From the NCBI RefSeq assembly GCF_000306945.1, contig NC_018518.1, forward strand, positions 496,001-560,000: DNA of 64,000 nt, read 5' to 3'. Positions within the stretch are counted from its first letter, which is position 1; every line of letters starts with the position of its first letter. Shown here one piece after another: positions 1 through 8,523 of the stretch. The stretch comes from Bordetella pertussis 18323. Its GTDB lineage: Bacteria > Pseudomonadota > Gammaproteobacteria > Burkholderiales > Burkholderiaceae_B. The notes beneath the pieces are model-generated. The model did not search any database. It worked only from the letters and a program-made list of their open reading frames with translations, and was not told the origin of the DNA. The translations under genes and the position numbers were made by a program.

Positions 1-472
<472 letters not shown>

Positions 473-549
473 AGCGCCGTGAATCACGGCCCGCCTGCCT
501 CGCGCGGCGGCGCCGTCTCTTTGCGTTCTTCTCCGAGGTATTTCCCATC

Positions 550-2688
550 ATGACGTCGCCCGTGGCGCAATGCGCCAGCGTGCCCGATTCCGGGTTGCTC
601 TGCCTGGTCATGCTGGCTCGCTATCACGGATTGGCAGCCGATCCCGAGCAGTTGCGGCATGAGTTCGCCGAGCAGGCATTCTGTAGCGAAACGATACAGC
701 TGGCGGCGCGCCGGGTCGGCCTGAAAGTGCGGCGGCACCGACCCGCGCCGGCGCGGCTGCCACGCGCGCCGCTGCCGGCCATCGCGCTGGACCGGCAGGG
801 CGGCTACTTTGTTCTTGCCCGCTTCGAGCCCGGCGCGGACCAGGCCGTACTCATCCAGCGTCCGGGCCAGGCGCCCGCGCGCCTGGGGCAGGCCGAGTTC
901 GAGGCGCTGTGGGCGGGGGAGCTGCTGCTTTGTGCTTGCGCGGCCAGCCCGACGCAGGCCCTGGCGCGCTTTGACTTCAGCTGGTTCATTCCGGCGCTGG
1001 TCAAGCATCGCCATCTCATCGGTGAGGTGCTGCTGATCTCGTTGGTGCTGCAGTTCATTTCCCTGTTGACGCCCTTGTTCTTCCAGGTGGTCATGGACAA
1101 AGTGCTGGTCAACAACGCCATGGAAACGCTCAATGTCATCGCAGTGGGGTTCCTGGCGGCCATCCTGTTCGAGGCCCTGTTGACCGGCATCCGTACTTAC
1201 CTGTTTGCGCATACCAGCAGCAAGCTGGATGTGGAGCTGGGTGCGCGCCTTTACGCGCATCTGCTGCGCTTGCCGCTGGCGTACTTCCAGGCGCGCCGGG
1301 TGGGCGACTCGGTGGCCCGCGTGCGCGAACTGGAGCATATCCGCGCCTTTCTTACCGGCAATGCCGTGACGGTGCTGCTCGATGTGGTGTTTTCCGTGGT
1401 GTTCATCGCCGTCATGTTCTTCTACAGCGTGAAGCTGACGCTGGTCGTGCTGGCGGCGTTGCCTTGCTATTTTCTTCTGTCGCTGGTGCTGACGCCGGTG
1501 CTGCGCCGCCGCCTGGATGTCAAGTTCAACCGTGGCGCCGAGAACCAGGCCTTTCTGGTGGAGACCGTCAGCGGCATCGACACCGTCAAGTCGCTGGCGG
1601 TCGAGCCGCAGTGGCAGCGCAACTGGGACCGGCAGCTGGCCGGTTACGTCGCGGCCGGCCTGTCGGTGGCCAACGTCGCCATGCTGGCCAACACCGGGGT
1701 GACGCTGATCAGCCGGCTGGTTGCGCTGGGAGTCCTGTGGGTGGGCGCCACCGAGGTGGTCGCGCAGCGCATGACCGTGGGTGAGCTGGTGGCCTTCAAC
1801 ATGCTGTCCGGCCATGTGACGCAACCCGTGATCCGGTTGGCGCAGCTGTGGAACGATTTCCAGCAGACCGGCGTTTCGATGCAGCGTCTGGGCGACATCC
1901 TGAACTGCCGTACCGAGGTGGCCGGCGACAAGGCACAATTGCCGGCGCTGCGCGGTTCCATCGAGCTGGACCGGGTATCGTTTCGCTATCGGCCGGACGC
2001 CGCCGATGCGCTGCGCAATGTCAGCCTGCGCATTGCGCCGGGCGAGGTGGTGGGTGTGGTAGGGCGTTCCGGGTCGGGCAAGAGTACGCTGACTCGGCTG
2101 ATACAGCGCATGTTCGTCGCCGACCGCGGCCGGGTGCTGATCGACGGCCATGACATCGGCATCGTGGACAGCGCTTCGCTGCGGCGCCAGCTGGGCGTTG
2201 TGCTGCAGGAAAGCACGCTGTTCAACCGCAGCGTACGCGACAACATTGCGCTGACCCGCCCCGGCGCGAGCATGCACGAAGTGGTGGCGGCGGCGCGGCT
2301 GGCGGGAGCGCACGAGTTCATCTGCCAGTTGCCTGAAGGCTACGACACCATGCTGGGCGAGAACGGCGTGGGATTGTCGGGCGGTCAGCGCCAGCGCATC
2401 GGCATCGCCCGCGCGCTGATCCATCGCCCGCGCGTGCTGATCCTGGACGAGGCCACCAGCGCGCTGGACTACGAGTCGGAGCACATCATCCAGCGCAACA
2501 TGCGCGATATCTGCGACGGCCGCACTGTGATCATCATCGCCCACCGGCTCTCCGCCGTGCGCTGCGCCGATCGCATCGTCGTGATGGAGGGCGGCGAGGT
2601 GGCCGAGTGCGGCAGCCACGAAACGCTGCTGGCCGCCGGCGGCCTGTACGCGCGCTTGCAGGCGCTGCAGGCAGGGGAGGCGGGATGA
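550..2688 (+). CDS. cyaB: Type I secretion ABC transporter CyaB
   Basis: A 712-residue HlyB-family inner-membrane exporter ATPase for CyaA. The N-terminal ~130 residues correspond to the C39-peptidase-like domain, probably non-proteolytic as in HlyB-type RTX exporters. Hydrophobic membrane segments fill roughly residues 150-420. The nucleotide-binding domain shows Walker A GRSGSGKS at ~505-512, the signature LSGGQRQ at ~609-615, and Walker B LILDEAT at ~630-636. The ATG at 550 is chosen over upstream in-frame codons because it follows GAGGT and gives the usual family length. It lies 77 bp after cyaA, and its stop overlaps the cyaD start (ATGA), so translation is probably coupled. Confidence 0.96.
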   Translation: MTSPVAQCASVPDSGLLCLVMLARYHGLAADPEQLRHEFAEQAFCSETIQLAARRVGLKVRRHRPAPARLPRAPLPAIALDRQGGYFVLARFEPGADQAVLIQRPGQAPARLGQAEFEALWAGELLLCACAASPTQALARFDFSWFIPALVKHRHLIGEVLLISLVLQFISLLTPLFFQVVMDKVLVNNAMETLNVIAVGFLAAILFEALLTGIRTYLFAHTSSKLDVELGARLYAHLLRLPLAYFQARRVGDSVARVRELEHIRAFLTGNAVTVLLDVVFSVVFIAVMFFYSVKLTLVVLAALPCYFLLSLVLTPVLRRRLDVKFNRGAENQAFLVETVSGIDTVKSLAVEPQWQRNWDRQLAGYVAAGLSVANVAMLANTGVTLISRLVALGVLWVGATEVVAQRMTVGELVAFNMLSGHVTQPVIRLAQLWNDFQQTGVSMQRLGDILNCRTEVAGDKAQLPALRGSIELDRVSFRYRPDAADALRNVSLRIAPGEVVGVVGRSGSGKSTLTRLIQRMFVADRGRVLIDGHDIGIVDSASLRRQLGVVLQESTLFNRSVRDNIALTRPGASMHEVVAAARLAGAHEFICQLPEGYDTMLGENGVGLSGGQRQRIGIARALIHRPRVLILDEATSALDYESEHIIQRNMRDICDGRTVIIIAHRLSAVRCADRIVVMEGGEVAECGSHETLLAAGGLYARLQALQAGEAG

Positions 2689-4007
2689 GACGCGCACTGC
2701 GCGAACTCGCGGCCCGCCACGGCCGGGTGCTGGCGGCCAGCTGGCGTCAGCGCCATCGACGCCCGGCGGGCTGGTTCGATCCGGTGGAGACCGAGTTCCT
2801 CCCTTCCGCGTTGTCGCTGCAGGAGCGTCCGATATCGCCCACGGCCCGTTGGCTGGCGCGCATACTGATGGCGCTGGCGGCGGGCGCGCTGGTCTGGTCG
2901 GTAGTGGGCAAGACCGAGATCGTCGTGCATGCGGCGGGCAAGGTGGTGCCGGTGGGCCAGAGCAAGATCATCGCGGCGTCCGAAACCGGTCGCGTCGCGC
3001 GCGTGCTGGTCGCCGACAATAGCCGCGTGGCCGCCGGCGACGTGCTGCTGCGGCTCGACGCGGGCGTGACGGAGGCGGAAGAACGCAAATGGCGTGTCCA
3101 GGCTGCGCAGGCGCGCCAGGACGAGGCCCGCTCCCGCGCCATGATCAGGGCGCTGGATACCGGGCGCGCGCCGGTATTGGCCGAGCTGCCGGCCGATCCC
3201 GGCATGATGGCGGCCCAGTCATACTTGGACAGCCAGTATGCCGACTATCAGGCGCAATTGCGCTCCATCGAGGCGGCAATCGCCACCTATCGGCGCGAGC
3301 TTGGGCTGGTGACGCAGATCGCCCATGCTCATCGTGGCCTGCGGCGCGACGGCGACGTATCGCAGCAGGCCTACCTGGAAAAAGAGCAGGCGCGCATGAC
3401 CCTGGAAGGCCGGTTGCGCCAGAGCGAGGCGCAGCGCGCCGCGCTGCAGACCCAGACGCGACGCCAGGCGTTCGAGACGCTGGTCCTGGCGCGCAAGCTG
3501 GCTGCGCAGGCCGAGCAGGAGATCGCGCGCACGAGTGCCCAGCGCAGCCGGTTGGTGCTGACCGCGCCTGTCGATGGCGTCGTGCAGCAGCTGGTTGCGC
3601 TGACCGAGGGAACGGCGGTGGCCGCGACCCAGCCCTTGATGATGGTGGTGCCCAGCGGCGCCGGCATCCAGGTCCAGGCTCAGCTCGACAGCAAGGACAT
3701 CGGCTTTGTCAGGGCGGGCGCGCCAGCTACCGTCAAGGTCGGCGCCTACGACTATACGAAGTACGGAACGCTCGAAGGCAAGGTGTTGTATGTGTCTCCG
3801 GATACGGTGGTCGACGACCGCCAACAGCACTCGTACCGCGTGACGATCGCGCTGGCGCACCCTGCCCTGGAGGTGGACGGCAAGCCGCGGCTGCTCAAGG
3901 AAGGCATGGCGGTGCAGGCCGATATCCGGACCGGCTCGCGGCGCCTCATCGAGTATCTGCTCAGCCCGGTGGCGCGGCATGCCGGCGAAAGCCTGGGGGA
4001 GCGCTAG
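2685..4007 (+). CDS. cyaD: Type I secretion membrane fusion protein CyaD
   Basis: A 440-residue HlyD-family periplasmic adaptor linking CyaB to the outer-membrane channel CyaE. It has a short cytoplasmic N-terminus, one transmembrane helix at about residues 60-80 ([15 protein letters not shown]), then a lipoyl-like beta region around [17 protein letters not shown] long Ala/Gln/Arg/Glu-rich coiled-coil hairpin follows (about 125-290), then the second half of the lipoyl domain and a beta-barrel region. The ATG overlaps the cyaB stop by 4 bp and the gene ends 1 bp before cyaE. Confidence 0.95.
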
Positions 4008-4008
4008 C

Positions 4009-5433
4009 ATGGCCGCGGTGCAAGTCAGGCGACGCGGCCGGGCCCTGGCGTTGGCGCTGTGGGCCGGGTTCGCGCTGAGCGTGGGAGGCGGGGTGCGGGC
4101 GCGCGATGGCCTGGCAACGCCGCCCGCGTTCGAGGGCCAGGCGGCGCCTGCCGTCTCGTGGCCTTGTCCGCCGCCGGCGGATCGGCTCGACGACCTGGCC
4201 TTGCTCGAGGCGATCGACCTGGCGCTGTGCCACAGCCCGGCCTTGCGCCAGGGTTGGGCGCGGATCAAGGCGCGGTCGGCCGAGGTCGGGCTGGCGCGTG
4301 CGCCCTATTATCCCAGCGTCGCGTTGAGCGCCGGGCGTTCGGCGCAGCGGCGCAGCACGGGGTTGGGCGAGGACGGGGTTCGCAACAATGTGATGGCGGT
4401 AACGCTGGCCTGGCGCCTGTTCGACTCGGGCGCCCGTTCGGCCGCCCTGCGGGCGGCACAGGCGCAACTGGACGAGGCCGCGCAGGCCTATGGCGCGGTG
4501 CTGCAGGACAAGCTGGCCGAAGTGGTCGGCGCCTATTACGAGGCGGCCACGGCGCGGCAGGCGCTGCATACTGCGGTGGAAGACACGGAGATCGCCCGGC
4601 GTTCGGCCAGCATCGCGGCGCGCCGCGCGCGCGCAGGCCTGGACAGCCACGGCGATGTGCTGCATGCGCAGGCTGCCCTGGAGCGCGCGCGCCTGGCGCA
4701 GGCGCAGGCCGAAGGCGCGCAGGCACGCGCGCTGGCCGGCCTGGCGCAGGTCCTGGGCGTCGATCCGGCCACGCCGATCGTCCTGGCGCCGGGTCCGCTG
4801 GCGCCGCAACGGATCGAAGATCGGGAGCTGGCCCAATGGCTGCGGGACGCCCGGCAGCGTCATCCCGCGATCAAGGCAGCGCAGGCGGGCCTGGCAGCGG
4901 CCACCGCCCAGGTCGATGTGGCGCGGGCCACGGATATGCCGACGGTGGATCTTTCGCTGGGCCATTATCGCAACAGTAGCGAGAACGTCTCGGTGTTCGC
5001 CGGTTCGTCGCGCAGCGTGTCCGCCAGTCTGAACCTGCGGATTCCGCTGTTCGACGGATTCGCCCGGAGACATCGGATCCAGGGCGCGCGCGCCGAAGTG
5101 CAGCGCCAGGAGGCTCTGCTCGACCAGGCCCGCCTGGCGACCGGCGCGGCCGTGGCGCGCGCCTATGCCGATCTGCGGGCTGCGCGCGCCAGCCATGAGG
5201 CCAGCTTGCGCTGGCTGAAGGCCGCGCGAGCCGCTTACGAGTCGGACCTGCGCCGCTACGAGGCGGGGGTGGGCGGCGTCGCGGAGCTGCTGCGCGCGCA
5301 ATCCGACTGGCTGTCGGCCCGGCAGCGCCACGTGCTGTATGCCGCCCAGCTGCGCACCCGCGCGCTGGCCCTGCTGGCCGCGGCGGGAGAGCTGGGCCGT
5401 TCGACGATCGACGGCGATCCGCCTAAGGAGTAA
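4009..5433 (+). CDS. cyaE: TolC-like outer-membrane channel CyaE
   Basis: A 474-residue TolC-family outer-membrane efflux protein, the exit duct for CyaA. The N-terminus has a basic stretch and a hydrophobic segment ([15 protein letters not shown]) consistent with a Sec signal peptide. The rest shows two similar Ala/Arg/Gln-rich helical halves typical of TolC proteins, each ending with beta-strand motifs ([22 protein letters not shown]). The ATG at 4009 follows the cyaD stop directly; an earlier in-frame ATG at 3979 lies inside cyaD and is less likely. It completes the cyaBDE secretion set. Confidence 0.95.
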
Positions 5434-5449
5434 CCCTGCAAATCGCCGC

Positions 5450-5494
5450 GTTATGCAGATTTCGCATAACCGGCCAGGCACCCATCCCTATACT
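5450..5494 (+). promoter_or_regulatory. Predicted cyaX promoter with LysR-type operator
   Basis: An exact inverted repeat GTTATGC-N7-GCATAAC lies at 5450-5470 and fits the LysR T-N11-A box format. A -10-like TATACT follows at 5489-5494, so the repeat overlaps the expected -35 position. The arrangement suggests autoregulation by the LysR protein encoded 39 bp further on. This is inferred from sequence pattern and position only. Confidence 0.5.
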
Positions 5495-5532
5495 GCCCTG
5501 CATTCGGCGCTTCCGATTACGCGGTGATGGTG

Positions 5533-6432
5533 ATGGATCTACGTTGGTTCCAGGATTTTCTGACCCTGGCCGAATGCGGCCAGTTCACGACGGCTGCCGA
5601 GCTGCGCCATGTGTCGCAGTCGGCCTTCAGCCGGCGCATCCAGTCGCTGGAGACCTGGGTCGGCACGCCTCTGATCGACCGGGGCTGCTTCCCGACACGC
5701 CTGACGGCGGCGGGCGAGCAGTTCCGCTCGGCCGCCGCCGAGATCGTACGCAAGGTGATCGACGCGCGCGGCGAAGCGGGCGCGACCGGGCACGACAGCA
5801 TGGTGTTGCGCGTGGCCATGCCGCATTGCCTGGCGACCTCGCGCTTTCCCGCCTGGTGCGCGCGCTGGCAGCAGGTTGGCGGCGCGGCGTCGCTGCGCCT
5901 GCACGTGGGCAATGTGCATGACTCGGTCGAATGGCTGGCCGCCGGCGTGGTGGACCTGCTGGTGTGCTTTCGCCATGCCGTGGAGGACATCCAGCTCGAT
6001 GCGCAGAGTTATATGCGGGCAGGCGTCGAGGCCGATGTCTTGCGCCTGTATCGCCCGGCGGGCATGGCGCTGGACGAGGCCGAGCTGGCGTGCGAGGCGC
6101 CGCAGGCGCGCTATCCCTATGTGTCGTATGCGCAGGGCGCCTATTTCCGGCGCCTGATCGAGCTGTCGTGCGGGCCGCTGCTGCAGCGCGCCGTCCTGCA
6201 GCGGGTGTGCGAGACCGATTTCGTCGACGGCGCGCGCGACCTGGTGCGCGCCGGCGTGGGGCTGGCGTGGCTGCCCGATTCCAGCGCCCGCGCGGCCGTG
6301 GAGCACGGCGAGATCGTCGCGGTGGCGGACCGGCGTTGCGCCATTCCGATGGAAATCTGTATGTACGCGCGACGCCACGGGCCGGCGCAGGAAGCCGTGG
6401 AGCGCGTGTTCGACCAGTTCGGGCGCGGCTAG
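5533..6432 (+). CDS. cyaX: LysR-family transcriptional regulator CyaX
   Basis: About 299 residues, the usual LysR length. The N-terminal helix-turn-helix reads DFLTLAECGQFTTAAE followed by SQSAFSRRIQSLE; the rest is the effector-binding domain. Possible starts are GTG 5524, ATG 5527 and ATG 5533; the last gives the canonical MDLRWFQDFL start. It follows cyaE on the same strand after a 99-bp gap with its own likely promoter. Its TAG stop is part of the GCTAGC flanking IS481 copy 1, so the gene seems complete but its downstream side has been replaced. The symbol reflects its position next to the cya operon; its target genes cannot be read from the sequence. Confidence 0.85.
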   Translation: MDLRWFQDFLTLAECGQFTTAAELRHVSQSAFSRRIQSLETWVGTPLIDRGCFPTRLTAAGEQFRSAAAEIVRKVIDARGEAGATGHDSMVLRVAMPHCLATSRFPAWCARWQQVGGAASLRLHVGNVHDSVEWLAAGVVDLLVCFRHAVEDIQLDAQSYMRAGVEADVLRLYRPAGMALDEAELACEAPQARYPYVSYAQGAYFRRLIELSCGPLLQRAVLQRVCETDFVDGARDLVRAGVGLAWLPDSSARAAVEHGEIVAVADRRCAIPMEICMYARRHGPAQEAVERVFDQFGRG

Positions 6433-6433
6433 C

Positions 6434-7476
6434 TGTGAAGATTCAATAGGTTGTATGCATGGTTCATCCGAACCGGATTTGAGAAACTGGAAATCGCCAC
6501 CCCCCCAGTTCACTCAAGGAGCCCGGCCGGATGAACACCCATAAGCATGCCCGATTGACCTTCCTACGTCGACTCGAAATGGTCCAGCAATTGATCGCCC
6601 ATCAAGTTTGTGTGCCTGAAGCGGCCCGCGCCTATGGGGTCACCGCGCCGACTGTGCGCAAATGGCTGGGCCGCTTCCTGGCTCAGGGCCAGGCGGGCTT
6701 GGCCGATGCGTCCTCGCGCCCGACGGTCTCGCCCCGAGCGATTGCGCCGGCCAAGGCGCTGGCTATCGTGGAGCTGCGCCGCAAGCGGCTGACCCAAGCG
6801 CGCATCGCCCAGGCGCTGGGCGTGTCAGCCAGCACCGTCAGCCGCGTCCTGGCCCGCGCCGGTCTGTCGCACCTGGCCGACCTGGAGCCGGCCGAGCCGG
6901 TGGTGCGCTACGAGCATCAGGCCCCCGGCGATCTGCTGCACATCGACATCAAGAAGCTGGGACGTATCCAGCGCCCTGGCCACCGGGTCACGGGCAACCG
7001 ACGCGATACCGTTGAGGGGGCCGGCTGGGACTTCGTCTTCGTGGCCATCGATGACCACGCCCGCGTGGCCTTCACCGACATCCACCCCGACGAGCGCTTC
7101 CCCAGCGCCGTCCAGTTCCTCAAGGACGCAGTGGCCTACTACCAGCGCCTGGGCGTGACCATCCAGCGCTTGCTCACCGACAATGGCTCGGCCTTTCGCA
7201 GCCGCGCCTTCGCCGCGCTGTGCCATGAGCTGGGCATCAAGCACCGCTTTACCCGACCTTACCGCCCACAGACCAATGGCAAGGCCGAACGCTTCATCCA
7301 GTCGGCCTTGCGTGAGTGGGCTTACGCTCACACCTACCAGAACTCCCAACACCGAGCCGATGCCATGAAATCCTGGCTACACCACTACAACTGGCATCGA
7401 CCCCACCAAGGCATCGGGCGCGCTGTACCCATCTCCAGACTCAACCTGGACGAATACAACCTATTGACAGTTCACA
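6434..7476 (+). mobile_element. IS481, copy 1
   Basis: A 1,043-bp element between terminal TGTGAAG and CAGTTCACA. The imperfect terminal inverted repeats share TGTGAA and CAATAGGTTGTAT. Flanks are GCTAGC (6428-6433) and CCTAGA (7477-7482). Both have the CTAG core preferred by IS481, but their outer bases differ, so this is not a clean target duplication and one side was probably exchanged by recombination. Same orientation as copy 2, opposite to copies 3 and 4. Confidence 0.97.
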
Positions 7477-7481
7477 CCTAG
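6531..7481 (+). CDS. IS481 transposase (copy 1)
   Basis: A 316-residue DDE transposase. The N-terminal ~110 residues contain helix-turn-helix segments (PEAARAYGVTAPTVRKW; RIAQALGVSASTVSRVL). The integrase catalytic triad is D139 (LLHIDIKK), D217 (LLTDNGSAF) and E253 (NGKAERFIQ), with 35 residues between the second D and E. A strong AAGGAG ribosome site precedes the ATG. The final codon pair ACC TAG crosses the element end: the stop TAG belongs to the flanking CCTAGA. This copy looks intact. Confidence 0.96.
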   Translation: MNTHKHARLTFLRRLEMVQQLIAHQVCVPEAARAYGVTAPTVRKWLGRFLAQGQAGLADASSRPTVSPRAIAPAKALAIVELRRKRLTQARIAQALGVSASTVSRVLARAGLSHLADLEPAEPVVRYEHQAPGDLLHIDIKKLGRIQRPGHRVTGNRRDTVEGAGWDFVFVAIDDHARVAFTDIHPDERFPSAVQFLKDAVAYYQRLGVTIQRLLTDNGSAFRSRAFAALCHELGIKHRFTRPYRPQTNGKAERFIQSALREWAYAHTYQNSQHRADAMKSWLHHYNWHRPHQGIGRAVPISRLNLDEYNLLTVHT

Positions 7482-7643
7482 AAGGCGGCAAGAGACAATC
7501 CAATCACTACAGAGCAAGGCGCACCGAAGCCGGGCTCCCCGCATGCAAACGCTAGATTATATAACGCTCATGCGATGAGAGAATTGTCGCTGCCCGCACG
7601 GGGCGTGCGCGAATCGCAAAGTTCGGTACAATGTCGCCTCTTC

Positions 7644-7718
7644 GCGCCCGTAGTTCAATGGATAGAATGAGAGTTTCCGAAGCTCTTGATACAGGTTCGA
7701 TTCCTGTCGGGCGCGCCA
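7644..7718 (+). tRNA. tRNA-Arg (anticodon CCG)
   Basis: The cloverleaf is readable: acceptor GCGCCCG pairs with CGGGCGC, the anticodon stem is AGAGT/GCTCT with loop TTCCGAA (anticodon CCG at 7677-7679, reading CGG), and the T arm contains GGTTCGATTCC. The 3' CCA is encoded (7716-7718). TACAAT 12 bp upstream could be a -10 element; no good -35 is visible. It stands alone between IS481 copy 1 and the copper operon. No integrase or attachment-site duplication was seen. Confidence 0.93.
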
Positions 7719-7941
7719 GTTTCCCAAGGCCCTAGCGGCCATCGCGGCGCCACGGTCCGCAGCAGGCGGACGGCGTGGCGCAACGCGCAAGCGTCGCGCC
7801 ACCGCGCCGCGTCCGCACCGCAATCCCAGAAGAGTCACTTCCGGCCATTCGTCCGGACCGCACTGCCCATGCGCCGTGGCGGCGTCGGCCGGCGTGCGCC
7901 TTGCTCCCCGGTTGCCGCGCTGGATGCGCGCGGCGCCTACA

Positions 7942-7957
7942 TGACAGAAAAGTAATG
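7942..7957 (+). promoter_or_regulatory. Possible CopR-type box upstream of the copper operon
   Basis: TGACAGAAAAGTAATG resembles copper-response-regulator boxes of the form TGACANNNNTGTAAT, with one mismatch in the second half. It lies 75 bp before the cupredoxin gene, inside the 313-bp gap between tRNA-Arg and that gene, which otherwise shows no coding or RNA feature I can support. A candidate regulator is the copper-type response regulator at 62334-63011. Confidence 0.4.
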
Positions 7958-8031
7958 TTCCCGACAGCTTGCGGACGGTCGCGGCTCACTACAGTGGCCG
8001 CTTGACCCAGTCTGACCAGCGAGGATCGAAC

Positions 8032-8481
8032 ATGAGAGCAAGGGTGTACGCAGTGCGCATGGCCGCGGCCGCGTGCGGGATTTCGTTCGGCGCGGCCGCC
8101 TCCGGCGCCACCGCGATCGGCAAGCCCGGCGTGGCGTCCAAGGCCAGCCGGACGGTCAATGTCGACATGACCGACGCCATGCGTTTCACGCCCGACCAGA
8201 TCGAGGTCAAGGCTGGCGAGACCGTGCGCTTCAAGGTGACCAATTCCGGCAAGATCCGCCACGAGATGGTGCTGGGTACCGATGCCGACCTGGGCGCGCA
8301 TTACCAGATGATGCTCAAGGATCCTGGCATGCGCCACGAGGAGCCCAATTCGGTGTCGCTCGATGCCGGCAAGAGCGGCGAGATCGTCTGGCAGTTCGAC
8401 AAGGCGGGGCGCGTGGCTTTCGGCTGCCTCGAACCCGGGCACTATCCGGCCGGCATGAAGGGCGCGGTTTCCGTCAAGTAA
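8032..8481 (+). CDS. Periplasmic cupredoxin, copper-tolerance type
   Basis: 149 residues with a signal peptide ending near GAAASGATA. The mature part is a single plastocyanin/azurin-like domain: RFTPDQIEVKAGETVRF is the classic first half. Likely copper ligands are His in KIRHEMV and the C-terminal Cys-His-Met set in FGCLEPGHYPAGM. The ATG at 8032 follows GAGGA. It lies directly upstream of copA and copB in one operon, so a periplasmic copper-binding or copper-resistance role (CopI-like) is inferred. The exact subfamily is uncertain. Confidence 0.85.
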   Translation: MRARVYAVRMAAAACGISFGAAASGATAIGKPGVASKASRTVNVDMTDAMRFTPDQIEVKAGETVRFKVTNSGKIRHEMVLGTDADLGAHYQMMLKDPGMRHEEPNSVSLDAGKSGEIVWQFDKAGRVAFGCLEPGHYPAGMKGAVSVK

Positions 8482-8523
8482 CCACGAGCCGGGGCGCCGC
8501 GGCGTTCCCGGGGAGAAGCACGA

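Noticed and set aside
484..2697. 737-codon open frame antisense to cyaB
   Set aside because: GC-rich third positions create long antisense frames; cyaB has clear domains, and this frame shows only His/Gln/Arg-rich noise.
7644..7718. tRNA-Arg as integration site of a genomic island
   Set aside because: No integrase gene and no repeat of the tRNA 3' end seen in the window; IS481 lies nearby only by its own CTAG preference.
7557..7838. Small ORF across the tRNA on the minus strand
   Set aside because: It overlaps a well-formed tRNA-Arg gene and has no family features.
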